Below the pieces are notes generated by a model. The model did not search any database. It worked only from the letters and a program-made list of their open reading frames with translations, and was not told where the DNA came from. Source: Zizania palustris (Eukaryota > Streptophyta > Magnoliopsida > Poales > Poaceae). Taken from it: 64,000 nt of DNA. Shown one piece after another: positions 43,438 through 54,737 of this stretch; position 1 is the first letter of the stretch, and every line of letters begins with the position of its first letter. A program made the translations under genes and the position numbers. The stretch covers positions 104,327,198 to 104,391,197 of the forward strand of contig JAAALK010000079.1 in the NCBI GenBank assembly GCA_019279435.1. The letters run 5' to 3'.

Positions 43438-45833
43438 ATGTCGAAAAATAAGAAGACTGTCACGAGGAAGCTCTTCCGCTTGGGGAGTTCATCGGCGAGT
43501 ACTCCGGCGAGTACACCGACGAGTCAGGAGGACACCCTATTCCAGGGTAGTTCCTCTTCTTCAAACAGGCGTCGTCAAGAGCAGCTGCTGAGATGCATAG
43601 ATCCGACATTAATTGGTCGGCCTATTGCATTTCAACTAGATGAGGAGGTAACTTTCAGATTGTTTTTTATGCCAGTTATAAACTATTACTAATTGTTTCA
43701 ATATTGTTTTGTAGGAGGAACAACACTTGGAGAGTGCGGGTCATGAGGATGATCGGCCGGTGGGTGGCGGGCAAGAGGGGGATGTCCCAGAGTGTGCGGC
43801 ACAGAGGGATGACCCAGAGGGTGTGGGGCAGGGGGATGACCCAGAGGCCGGTGCGGGGCAGGGGGATCTCCCGGAGGGTGCGGGTCAGGAGGAAGGTGCT
43901 GAGGCTGCCGGCGGGTCCTCGGTAACTTTCAGGACGAGTCACTTGGTCGCTCCACCAGTAGTCTCTTCCGGTGGAGCCAAGATCGAGATTACGCCTGTTG
44001 GTGACGGGTAAGTGTAATACTCTTCTGTTGTTTTGCTTTTGTTTTCAAAAAATTTCTTTCACTAAACTAATTAACTTTATTTATTATGTATTTCTAGATC
44101 TTGGATTGACTCTCGGTTCGACGGCACTTCGAGGGTCAGACAGGTTAACCAGATATTGGGTAACCTGTGCCGTCTGCACTACCCAGGGATGCTGACAATG
44201 CCGACCGGTGAGCGGGTTCTATGCCAAACATGGGACCAGTACCGGTTCGCTCCTGACGGGCGACACGGAACTGCTCAGGGGGCGGTGTCTCATGACTTCT
44301 GGGTATGCAAGTGTTTTTTCAATTTTCTTTTAGAATTTTCGAGTTACAACACTATACTAATCATTATTTTTGCAGTTACGCTTTTGCTTGCCAGAAGTCG
44401 GCAATCACCATAACCATGCGCTTGTAGTCTTCAACAACAATGCGCATAAGGTGGTGAAGGACGCCATTTCGTATGCCCGCATTCAAGCGAACAATGCTTA
44501 CTACAAGGAGAAGCTAGGGCAACGAATGAGCAAGGCGACGGGCTCATCGTCAGTCTATTTGACTGAAGAAGAATACCGTTCGGTAAACAATTCTAACTTT
44601 TTACCTCTTCGATTGTTGAGATTTGTTGTCATATAATACAAATAGCATCTCTGTTCAGGTGAGGATTCCGTGGTTGGCAAACCGCGAGGACGCCTATTTT
44701 GAATTCTGCAAGATTTGGTCTTCAGATGCATTTAAGAAGACTTCCGAGCAGAAAAGACAATGCCGCGGGACGGATCCAAAGCACAGATATGGTGCCGACG
44801 GACATATTCGCCACGCTAAACGCTTGGTAAGACCGATCTGTCACTCTCTAGCTATAGATACATTGTAATGCGACTAACTCATTTCTAATGCACAGGAAGC
44901 TAAATCTGGCAACGTGCCAAGTGACATAGAGGTGTATACCTCTGGTCACAAAGGAAGCGATCCGGCACAGCCAGATGTCTTGTGTAGCCAGACAGCCACG
45001 GACCATTTGGTGAGATGTTATTAATAAGAGTTGACGTAATTTCATTTTTCTGCGTCTAGCTAATCGGACATGTTTTTTGCAGGCGCAGTATGGTGAACAC
45101 ATGGTTCGACTCCATGGAGAGAACTATGATTGGCGGAGAGAACCTGTGGACCAAATGGCCGTGTACTCCAGCGGAGGTGGCAAAAGCCATGGACGGTGAG
45201 ACAATGTTTTTATTAATGTTTTGTGTATGGTATTGTGATGGTAACTAACCCCTGTTAATGTTGCAGGTACTCCATGTTCAATGGAGTTATTGACTCGAGA
45301 GCGGTGAGAGCTCAGAAGTCAGCTCAGTCGTCGCAGAGCTCCGTCGGAGTTGGCTCCAGCCGTCGTCGCTCAGAAGAAACCCCGGAGATGGTTCGGATGA
45401 GGGAGGACATGAGGCGGCGCGACGAGCACTACAAGAAACAACAAGAGTACTATACCGCCTGCTTAGCACAACAGCAGGCGATGATCCAAGTAAGCTTACT
45501 TTAGAGTGTTGCAGTTCAAAAGTATTCAGAAATAGGTTTAGAACTAACTGATTACATTACAACATGTGTAGCAACTAGCCCAGCAAAACAGTGGATTTGA
45601 CATGTCCATTTTCCAACCACTACCTCCCCCGCCACCACCACTATCTCCTACATCACCTGAGGTACCTCCTAAACACTTAAGTTAGCGTTTAGAAGGGTAG
45701 TTGAGTTCGTTTCTAATTTTGTCTATTTCTTCAGTGTTTCCGTACGCCTGGTCAAGATGGAGCCTCCGGGGCAAATGTGGACGAAGCGGGAGGCAGCGGC
45801 GGCGCCCATGACCCAAATGTGGGCGATCAGTGA
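43438..45833 (+). CDS. Second CACTA gene, Ptta/En/Spm (TNPA-like) protein, intact, ten exons
   Basis: Exons 43438-43647, 43715-44007, 44098-44302, 44376-44582, 44659-44826, 44896-45009, 45083-45195, 45267-45489, 45572-45661 and 45735-45833 join to 1,722 nt (573 residues), every intron GT-AG. An acceptor-like CAG just before the ATG suggests an untranslated first exon. The middle (WIDSRFDGTSRVRQVNQILG, WDQYRFAPDGRHGT, AHKVVKDAISYARIQ, CKIWSSDAFKKTSEQKRQ) matches PF03004, plant transposase Ptta/En/Spm family. Exon 2 is a Gly/Asp/Glu-rich repeat, exon 8 a basic/Gln coiled segment, exon 9 proline-rich. By analogy with maize TNPA it would bind subterminal repeats and bring the ends together. Confidence 0.82.
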
Positions 45834-46154
45834 GTATATGGACAAAATGACTTTGTATGTGGCTCTCGCTGTGTTTTGTGAATTTGTATGTGAGTTTGGA
45901 TGTTATATGTGAATTCAGATGTTTACTGTGACTTTGGATATGAATTCAGTTATATTATGTGATTTTGGATGTGATGTGTGAAGTGTGGATGTGATTTTGG
46001 ATGTGAGATGTGGTTTTGGATGTTATATGTGAAGTTTGAATGTGATTTTGGATGTGAAATGTTATTTTGGATGTGTATGATGAATGTATGTGAAATTGTG
46101 GTTTGATGTGAGTGTGAGTAGGGGAACCAGGAAAAAATAAAAAAAAAATACCAG
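45834..46154 (+). repeat. CACTA 3' region with TTTGGATGTGA-type degenerate repeats
   Basis: No gene. From about 45880 to 46110 the motif TTTGGATGTGA or TTTGGATGTTATATGTGAA recurs irregularly at 20-30 bp. It probably includes the 3' untranslated region of the second gene. Confidence 0.6.
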
Positions 46155-46528
46155 GTAACTTCCGTCGGCTTTGACCATAGCCGACGGAAGTTAGCTGGTT
46201 TCGGCCACGTGGGCAGAAAGGCTAACTTCCGTCGGCTATGGTCAAAGCCGACGGAAGTTAGCTGCCCCTAACTTCCGTCGGCCAGCCTGGCCGACGGAAG
46301 TTAAAGCCCCCCTGGTGACGTGGCAGTGTTCGGCGCTAACTTCCGTCGGCCACGTCAAGCCGACGGAAGTTAGCTAACTTCCGTCGGCCGCCGACGGAAG
46401 TTAGCTAACTTCCGTCGCCGCGCTTCCGTCGGCCAAAGGCCGACGGAAGATAGCGTTTTGCCGACGGAAGTTGCCTTCTTCCGTCGGGAAAGGGCTAACT
46501 TCCGTCGGCTTTGGCCGACGGAAGTTGC
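46155..46528. repeat. Right subterminal repeats, about 15-17 copies of CTTCCGTCGGC
   Basis: Same 11-12 bp motif and its complement as at the left end, denser and with a few degenerate copies. Several pairs form direct palindromes, such as CTTCCGTCGGCCGCCGACGG. Confidence 0.88.
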
Positions 46529-46544
46529 CTGTTTTGTTGTAGTG
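46529..46544 (-). repeat. Right terminal inverted repeat of the CACTA element
   Basis: CTGTTTTGTTGTAGTG, perfect complement of the left end. Confidence 0.95.
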
Positions 46545-46547
46545 ATT
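46545..46547. repeat. Target-site duplication ATT, right of CACTA element
   Basis: Matches 38008-38010. Confidence 0.9.
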
Positions 46548-46966
46548 GCAAGCCTCCGAATGGGATAATAGCTCAAAGCAGTTCGAAGTTGTGTATTGAA
46601 TAACTAAGTATTCGATCCTCATTACAGGGTAAAACATGGGGTATTTACAGGCCCAAACATTAAGGAAAAGACCCTTTTACCCCTCTATTACAACCGACAT
46701 AGTGGAAACTATTTGGTGCCCTTAATAGGGCTAAAATGGTAAAAGACCAATCTAATGAGAAAGAAGATAAGTCTTCCATCTTAGCTGGCAAGGAAGCTCT
46801 TGGAAGAGTTCAAGTTCGAAGATATACTCCGAATTGGAGTCCATCATTATACTTCGAACTTGACTCAATGCATCCCCGGAGTCATATGTTGGAAATCTTG
46901 GACTTAATCACCAACCTTTGTCTTGTTACTGCAATAACCCTGAAGATGGAATATTTTCCGCCAACA
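46548..46966 (-). repeat. 3' LTR of gypsy G, second piece
   Basis: Reverse complement of the GYP1 LTR body, ending TATTTTCCGCCAACA, the complement of the LTR start TGTTGGCGG (most copies have TGTTGGGGG). Confidence 0.88.
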
Positions 46967-47405
46967 GTAGCCCCTCGAATACGCTTCTCCGCTAAGTCTG
47001 CAATGTTAGGAGAGCAGTATACGCAAGAAAAATAATCATGCGTAGGGGGTAGCAGATTTAAACCATCTCCGAACTACGTGGAGATGTAAACTATGAATCA
47101 GTTTCTAAGAAAATTACATTCGAGGCAACTTAGAACTAACTCGAAAAGTCCGAAAGCCTTTTTAGACTTGGAAAAAATAGTCATTAGCTTCTTTCTTCTT
47201 ACAGAAGTTACGCAATGCGTTAATTCCGGAACAAAGTAACGGTCAAGAATATGAAACAGCATAGGCAAACGGTAAAAAATCGGGGTCTAGGCTATAAATA
47301 GAGGGCCCATACCCTTCTTGAGTACCTTTCCACTGCTTTCGTGCAAACAGACCATCAATCAAGCCCTAGCCTCCATTCTCCCTCCGAAGCAATCCGCGAG
47401 ATCTA
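46967..47405 (+). other. Antisense-gene promoter region of copy G
   Basis: Starts with the complement of the polypurine tract (GTAGCCCCTCGAATAC). It contains the TATA box at 47293-47300 and the leader of the antisense gene. No other gene. Confidence 0.6.
47293..47300 (+). promoter_or_regulatory. TATA box of the antisense gene (copy G)
   Basis: TATAAATA in GGCTATAAATAGAGGG, 106 bp before the ATG at 47406. Confidence 0.65.
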
Positions 47406-50398
47406 ATGGTGAAAACCAGCTTCAAAGGTCCCGGAGCGGCTTCAACTTTGGCTCGGCAGCAGGCTGTGGCAGCAGCGGTGGCTGCAACATTGGCGGCGGC
47501 GACTCCGACATTAGCAATGGCTACAATGGCGACGACGGCAGGAAATCCCCAAAATCTTGGCCCTCAAGACCTCTACCCGGCGTCGACAAAGTACACGGAC
47601 CAGTCTTATCAACTGGGGCCTTCAACCTGCAAAAGAGAATCGCTTGCGGCCGAAGTAGAAGGCAAGATCAGTTCCGGGGTTATGATTCGCAAACCTAGGA
47701 AGGAAATCATTCCGTCACCGAGACCCGGAGAAGTGGTCGTCTTCGAAGCCTTCTTCGAAGCTGGTTTGGGGCTTCCGGCGGTTGACTTCTTGGCGGAGGT
47801 ATTGGACTTGTTCCATGTCACTCTCCCCCTACTCTCTCCGAATGTGGTAGCGCGTCTCGCCATCTTCGAATGGGCGTTGCGAGCCGAAGGTTGTGAAGGA
47901 AGGGCGGAGATCTTCGCAGCACTGCACAGAGCTTCATGCCAACCGAAGACCTTCGTAGGCCCCGGAGGTGAGAAGATGGTAGTGGCTTTCGGAAGCATCA
48001 ACTTCAGACTTCGGGACAAGTATGCTCTCCGGTTTCCTGCCAAGGCCATCAATGCCAGATGGTACACCGACTGGATCTTGAAGTGGTTTTACGCCGAAGT
48101 TGGGGCAAGTAGCCACCTAGCTGGACCTTTGCAAGATATCAACTTCCGAAAGGAAGCCCTTGTGCACCCGGATCCAGGCGAACTCGAAGCTCGTCTGAGC
48201 TTGCTTCAAAAAATCAGTCACCGCTTGAGTATGCGAGACTTAGCCGAAGAATTCCTCGGGCTTCAAATCCCTCCCCTGATGGCCAACTGGCCGATCACTT
48301 TCGAGGAAGATTCGGAGCACGGTCTTCGGAAAATTTCTTCAACTTCGAGCCATGCAGGTAACTTCGAAAACAACATATACCATGTATATTTATTCGAAGA
48401 GTTGACGAACTTAACTCATTTTTCAGCTTCTTCAGCCCCTATAACTTCAGAGCAGATTGTACGGGCTTCGGAGAAGATTTTGGGCGTCCCAACTCCGACC
48501 GAGAAAGAATGGAGAATCAAATTGGTTGGTACTTTGGAGCGATCCAACCGAGTAAGGGGGCTACTCGAAGTTATTCCACCCCCTCTGGTGGATTGGGTGC
48601 CTTCGGAGAAAGGGCCCAAAAAGAGAAAAGCCGAAACTGGAGCTTCGAGTTCTGCCAAAACTCCGCTCAAGAAGGTGGCCCGAAAGCCAAGAGTTCCTGC
48701 GCCTTCGAGTCCAAGAGCTTCAATCTCCGATTCTTTGGAGGATGAAGGCAGGATGCTTGTGGGCCTGATTGACGAGGATGCAGCCCAAAGAGATACACAT
48801 ATTGATGATGCTGCGAGCTTGCCGGATCCTTAAGCCAACCTTGAGCAAGTGAGGACTCCGGCTGCTCAAGAAGATTTACCTCAAGACGGAGCCCCTATGG
48901 ACGAAAGTGGAGTCAAAGTTACTGCAGCTTTGATTCCGGGTGAAGTAACAATGGCTGCTCAAGAAGATGCTCCAACAGTCGAAGTTTTGACCATTGACTC
49001 CGACGAAGACTTTGGAGTAGCCTTTGACTTGCCAAGCAGTCCAATGCTTACCCGTCGCCAAAATGTCGAAGGTAAACTTCGCATAATTCTTTTGTTCTTT
49101 TTCCCTGTGAAATTATACAATATATAATACCTTTGTTTTTACAGGATCCACTTCCGTGGAAGAGGTCCGTCCCGAAGATATAATTCCTGGACCTTCGACA
49201 ACTTTGGAGCCAATTCCAGGAGCCACTCAAATGGTGCCTGGAAAAGGCAAAGGGAAGATTGACCCCCTCCCTGCTCTGAGCTCAGGATCAACTCCATCTG
49301 AGTCAACAGATGAGAGCCAATCTACTGAGGGGGGCCATTCTACCGGGGCTCCAAAAACCACGGCTCAGCTCTCCGGGCCTTCGCCAAGCGAAGATGACTA
49401 GCAAGACTTGAGCATGCTCCCTCTTCTAGCTCCTTTCTTGTAGCGAAAAACTGGGCTTCGGACTTTGCTCGAGCCTTTGGATCGAGCTAGTCGCGAAGTT
49501 GGGGAGACAGACTTGGTGGCTATCTTGAGCGAGGCGAGAGTTTGGAGCTTAACGCTGCCATGGAACGTGCAGCATACCAGGTACGAAGTATCTGCAAAAC
49601 AACATCAAATTTATATACAAATAATTTCTCACCTTGGTTTTTTCTTTTCGCAGCAAACAATCTTGGCCCGAGCTGCGAACATCTCAAATGAACGTGGAAG
49701 CGTTCGCCTTCGAGAGGAAAATGCAGCTCTTCAATGAAATCTTACTATCTCCGAAAGTCGAGTGGCCCACTTGGACAACATGGTTTCAACGGAGCGCAGG
49801 GCCAGACAAGGCTTGGAAGGTGTGAACAAAGAGCTCGAAGCAGAAAAAATTGTGCTTCGAGCGGAAATCGAAAATATGCAGGCGGAGCACGCTACTGCGG
49901 GGGCTGAGCTTGTTAGGCTCCAAGAAGAAAAAGCCAAAGCTGCCGAAGAAGCTAGCCAACTGCTCAATCAGAAGAATTCTTTAGCTACGGAGGCAGCTAG
50001 GCTCTCTGGAGTAGTAAGAGAGCTAACTTCGACGAAGGATGCATTAATTGAAGATAAGCTTAAGTCGGAGAAGGTAGCTGCGGAGGTCATGGACCAATTT
50101 CTAGGCGTTCTAGAGTACTTCGGTACTACTAGGATGCTTCCTTCGGATGACAACATCTCCCTGCTGCGACGGTTGAAAAGGATCCAAGGAGCAGCGAAGC
50201 AAATGAAGACAGCAGGCATTCGGTACGGAGAAATCTCCGGACAAGTGGCTGCTATCGGCATACTTCGTTACTACGAAGATCTGGGCCAATCGATGACTCC
50301 GAGCACAGGGGGGGTCCCATTACCTTCGATGACGACTAACTTCTTACTCCTTCCGAAGGTGTGGCCGCTGCATGGAAAGCCTTTCATACTTCATGGAG
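47406..50398 (+). pseudogene. Antisense Transposase_28-like gene of copy G, broken and truncated
   Basis: Exon 1 (47406-48357), with the Transposase_28-like region, and exon 2 up to 48830 are open. Introns at 48358-48426, 49072-49144 and 49581-49653 all keep GT-AG and match copies A and C. Damage: TAA 48831-48833, TAG 49399-49401 and 49441-49443, a 1-nt loss near 49525, and an extra G near 50310. Exon 4 (coiled coil) is cut at about 50398 by the deletion junction with copia F; exon 5 is absent. It is annotated on the plus strand because element G is inverted. Confidence 0.82.
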
Positions 50399-50872
50399 CG
50401 CCTATTCATGATCTGAGACCAGCTGATCACGATCAGCCTTGTTGGCCCGAAGCTTGTTAATGATCGATTGAAAGCGACCAAACAAAGCCTCAACAGTCTC
50501 ACCCGTCTTCTGTGAGAAATTTTCATACTCACGCTTGTAGGTCTGATAGAGCCTAGCCTTGACCTGAGCTGTCCCCTCATGGTGTGCTTGGAGGGTAGCC
50601 CAGATCTCTCGAGTAGTGTCGAGATGGCTAACACGCTCAAACTAACTAGTACCTAAACCAGAAAATAAAATTTGCACCGCTTTGCTATTGTTCTGATGCT
50701 GGGCGATTATATCAGGAGAAGTGCGCTCAGTGACAGGAAGTATAGAAAGAGTAGTGTGAACACAAATATCCCAAATGTCCAAGCTCTAGCCCATGAGATA
50801 GGCTCGCATGCGAGTCTTCCAATAAGTGTAGCCAAAAGCTTCAAGGGACGGGACCTTACGAGAGGAAGTCAT
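50399..50872 (-). pseudogene. gag N-terminal part of copia F
   Basis: On the minus strand it starts at ATG 50872-50870 with the same protein as D gag (LEAFGYTYWKTRMRAYLM, VQILFSGLG, HHEGTAQVKARLYQTY, VEALFGRFQSIINKL). A few in-frame stops are present. It is cut at the junction with gypsy G. Confidence 0.82.
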
Positions 50873-50923
50873 GATCAATACCTAGGGTTAGAACCGATTA
50901 AGGTATGGAAAAAACCTAACCAA

Positions 50924-50935
50924 GCTCTGATACCA
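50924..50935 (-). promoter_or_regulatory. Primer binding site of copia F
   Basis: GCTCTGATACCA on the plus strand, i.e. TGGTATCAGAGC on the element strand, two bases inside the 5' LTR end. Confidence 0.8.
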
Positions 50936-50937
50936 CT

Positions 50938-52707
50938 TGTAGTACCGAAAGTAGCGAGCAGAGGGGGTGAATGGGAGCCTAAAAATTCTTTCGAATCAAT
51001 GGCCTACTCCCAACACCCAACGCACCTCGACAAACAAACAACAGAAGCAGAACAGATCGCATGTACTAAAAATAATCTAGACTAAAAATGACCAGTGTCC
51101 TAATTAAAAAGACACCAACAAAGTGCTTAAAAGCAGATCAAGTTAACTTATAGGACAAATGACAGTTCTATTAACGATTCATCAAAGATACTGATAATTC
51201 ATCAAGCACATGCAAAATATCCAAGAAATTTCAGGTAGTCTAGAGATATGTGTAAACACAATAATCAATGAATTAAATGCAGTAAAAAAATTACTTGCAG
51301 TCTTATTAATCTAAAAATAAATGCACGAGGATCGAGGAATGTGATTTACTGCTTTGATGCTGATGCGTGCGGCTTGTGGCTTGGTCTTCTCCATCATCAT
51401 GCCTTGTGGGCCACACACATCAATTACTGAAGTCTTCCTTGGTTTCCTGTATGCGCATCAACCAAAAAACAGAAAGACTAGTGTCTTCTGGATTCCTCAC
51501 GCCAAGTCAAGGCACTTGTGCCGCTCCTGATGCCGTGTTGATGCAACTGTGCACTGAAACACATGCTCCTGACGCAGCTCCCTGGCCTACGCTGTACCTG
51601 CACACCAAAAGGGCTCCCGCTCGCACTGCTCCAAGAAGCTGCAGCAACAGCTGCTGCACCTCGAACACACCGCGCACTGATACCGCTGTTGCGCGTGTTG
51701 ACGAAGCCGCTGCTACCATACGTTGCTGCGCCATGAACGCAATCACCGATACTGCTGGCTACCTGCTGCAGAACACGCGCCAGGGAAAAGGAAGATGATG
51801 TGCGAGCATGCGGCCAGGCCTTGGTCTCCACATGCAAAGAAATCCTACTGCCGTCTGCTCTAATCTCACCACGTGTGCCTGGTGCTGCTAGAGCCTAGGC
51901 CTCTAGGCTGCTGTTGGGTTGCGTGACGAAGCTGCTGCTGCCTTTCTTTTTCCCTGTGCGCTGACACTACTGCTGTGCTTCAGAGCCCTCGCGTCGAAGG
52001 CTGCACATAGTCACGCCTACGCCTCGGGCCCGTTCGCTCTGAACAACAGCTAGTGAAGCCACGCAACACAGCCTGCGCCATGAGCACACCGCACGAGGAC
52101 CGAAGCAAAAGGCGGTGGCGAAAAAAAATAGTGGTGGGAGTTGACAGGCGGCAGTCGAGAAGGAAAATGGGGAATAGATTGAACTCGAATTTTTAATTGC
52201 CAATGAGTTAACCCTAACCCTAGGGGGTTGGGGCCTATTTATAGGCAACATACTAAAAGGGAAAAAGACAAATTTACCCCTAGGGTAAATTACACTGTGG
52301 GCCTAAAGGCAAAATAATAAAATCCTAAATAAAGATAATCATCAGTTGTCAGTTTTGCGCCGAAACTGACAAAGCATCTACCGTCTTCGCATCGGGTACC
52401 TGGATTGGGCCGACCTGATTTCGCAGCTCCCTAAGTGTGGCAATCGCTCGCTGCCCGTGTACCTGAGTCAATCCGGGTCAACAGACCAGTGGATCCTCTG
52501 CCGCTCCTAGCCCATGTACTCGGATTGGGCCAGCCTGACTCCGCGACCCCTCTGCCCGGTAGTCGCTCGCTGCCCGTGTACCTGAGTCACACGTGGCCCA
52601 GACACAGCAGGTCTCATCTTCTCTTCACGTCTCCTCTTCTACTTTCGTTGACAATCACTCATCACATCTGGAGCCATAAGTCACATTCTCTTCAACATGG
52701 TTCCTCA
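50938..52707 (-). repeat. 5' LTR of copia F
   Basis: 1,770 bp. On the minus strand it starts TGAGGAACCATG (from 52707) and ends CGGTACTACA (50938). TATAAATA lies at 52236-52243. It is homologous to the split 3' LTR and to both D LTRs. It retains the undisrupted form of the site where D inserted in the other LTR. Confidence 0.87.
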
Positions 52708-53363
52708 TCGAGGGATGATCGGATCGCTGCTGTATTTGACGGCGATGAGACCGGACATTTAGTTTGTCGTGGGACTGTGCGCGTGCTTTCAGTTTTCACC
52801 ACACACATCTCATCGGTAGGCTGTCAAGCGTATTTTCAAGTACCTTACCTATGTACCTGATCTAGGTCTTTACTATTCAGCATCATTGTCTCTTGATTTA
52901 TCTGGCTTTTCCAACGCTGATTTTGGTGGGTGTCGACTGGATCGCAAGTCGACTTCCGGTAATTGCCAGTTTCTTGGTTCTTCGCTTGTTTCCTGGTCTT
53001 CGCATAAGCAATCTGGAGTTGCGCTTTCTACTACTGAGGCTAAGTATGAATCTGGAGTTGCGCTCACGGTCGGTTTGGATGATTTCTACTTTGCGAGATT
53101 TTGGGTTGTTCTTCCCTGCCAGAGTACCTTTGTTTTGTGATAGTACCAGTGCGATTAGTGTAGGGAAAAACACATGTCTTCATTCAAAAACCAAACATAT
53201 TGATGTGCGCTTTCACTTTCTGAGGGATCAATATGCAAAAGGTGTCATTGACCTTGTTCATGTTGATACCCATCATCACTTGGCTGACATTTTTACCAAA
53301 CCCCTAGATCACTCTACTTTTGAGTGTTTGCGAGGGGATTTGGGAGTTGTGTATCCTTTTTAG
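52708..53363 (+). pseudogene. RT C-terminus and RNase H of copia H
   Basis: GMIGSLLYLTAMRPD, then LDLSGFSNADFGGCRLDRKST and FLGSSLVSWSSHKQSGVALSTTEAKY, a frameshift, then VPLFCDSTSAISVGKN, SKTKHIDVRFHFLRD and LADIFTKPLDHSTFE, with a stop after GVVYPF. Frameshifts lie near 52800 and 53090; otherwise close to D. Confidence 0.82.
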
Positions 53364-54737
53364 GATATTTGAGTCAGTTTTACTTTCTTCTTTACTTTTT
53401 ATTGAGTCTCTTTATGTGTGTTCATATCATGCATATTCACATATCACATTTTGAGCTTGCTTCTGTTATATGATTAATCTGCTTTACTTATTCTAGCTAT
53501 TACATGACTTTTGAATACATGTCGATTATCATGCTTTGCTTCGGTTCATATGATATGTCTGATATCTTTAATATGCATGGTTTTTATGCTTTAAAAGTAA
53601 AAATGATCACCATTGCTTCTGGTAACTAGCATGTGTAGGTTGAATGCTTTTGCTATCTTTTGCATGCCTTTTAGCTAGATCCTTACTTAGATGCAGATAT
53701 GCAGCTTGGACATTTATATGTTTTATGCCTTTTTATAGAATTCATGCCTTTTTACGCATAATTTGAAAAGATCCAGGTGGGTTTGCTTTGTCGCATTGCA
53801 TTATTCTAGACTGCTTACCATAGCACTTTGGTATGAACTAGGACAGTGTAATGTATACCAAGACCAATGTCTTAAGCTTCTGATGGTCTAGTTCTGGCCT
53901 AGGATTGACTTGGTCGGTTAGCATAAGGCTGACATGCAAATAACCCCTAGCAAAAATTGAAAAAGGAAAATAGAAAGCCTGAAAATTAAAAAGATAACAA
54001 GTTTGCTGAAGCACTTTGTTGTGGACAATGCTTATCTTGGTAGATATCAGCTAGACCTTGCATCTCATGATTTACCTTGCTTAGCAACTACGAAATGTGG
54101 TGATGTTTTTGTTTGCAAAAATTGAAAAATGCGTGTTAATGACATTCTTTGGATATCATCTGTTGCACTGATCATGCCATGTGTCTTAGACAGTACTTAT
54201 TTTTGCTATACTTGTTACATGTTGTAATTGCAGTCAATCATATCTGAGAAGCATGCTTTTTACACTCCACCTCCACCCAAGCTGCATTCATTGCATATTT
54301 TGAGGGGGAGCTGCATTTCATGGGCAGTTTAAGTCTATATCCTTTGAGTGCATTTAGTATCACTTGATGAGTTCAATTGTCAACAAGGGGGAGAAAATTT
54401 GGGTTACTTGGTCTTTTCTAAGAGTTTAGGGGGAGTTTTGGCTTTCTTTGGGATTTGTTTCAGGGGAGTTTTTAGTCTCTTTTGCCTTTACTCTTTGGAT
54501 ATCCTTGTTGATAGTTCTGAGATTGCACTCGTTTTAGTTTTTATTTTGTTTAACCACAATGAACGTTTTTTGGTTTTTGTTCGGCTTTTGGTCATTAGGG
54601 TTAAACTTTTTATTTTATTTTATTTTCTTCCTTCTTTTTCTTTTGTTTTTGTTTTTGTTTTCATGTTTCCACATGTTTTGCAGGTTCTGAAGAATTGCTG
54701 AAGAGGGTGGTGACAATACACTAATCAAGGGGGAGAT
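53364..54737 (+). other. 3' noncoding region of copia H
   Basis: No gene. Homologous to 30512-31983. Polypurine-like AGGGGGAG motifs occur near 54303 and 54427, and the final AAGGGGGAGAT ends at 54737. Confidence 0.7.

Larger units (their letters stand above)
38011..46544 (+). mobile_element. Complete CACTA (En/Spm) transposon with two intact genes
   Basis: 8,534 bp. Terminal inverted repeats CACTACAACAAAACAG (16 bp, perfect), duplication ATT, and dense subterminal repeats of CTTCCGTCGGC in both orientations at both ends. A TNP2-like transposase gene and a second gene of the Ptta/En/Spm transposase family are both on the plus strand and both open after splicing at GT-AG sites. Nothing essential is visibly missing, so it may be autonomous. 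It splits the LTR of gypsy G and is thus younger than it. Confidence 0.92.
37933..50398 (-). mobile_element. GYP1 copy G: minus-strand gypsy with CACTA nested in its LTR
   Basis: The 3' LTR (37933-38010 and 46548-46966, 497 bp after removal of the CACTA) is followed on the right by the antisense promoter and gene, here on the plus strand. Homology ends at about 50398 in exon 4, where copia F gag begins. Pol, gag and 5' LTR of G are missing. G entered F's integrase after ATAAC (37928-37932). Confidence 0.82.
19794..52707 (-). mobile_element. COP1 copy F: Ty1/copia (Sirevirus-like) element, minus strand, heavily interrupted
   Basis: Pieces in window order: 3' LTR (19794-20721 and 33839-34606, split by element D), 3' noncoding region and pol (34607-37932), insertion of gypsy G with its CACTA, then gag, primer site and 5' LTR (50399-52707). 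The part of F between integrase and gag is missing, apparently lost with the end of G in one deletion at about 50396-50398. The 3' LTR lacks its outer end. The right end meets copia H pol, so F inserted into H. Confidence 0.8.
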
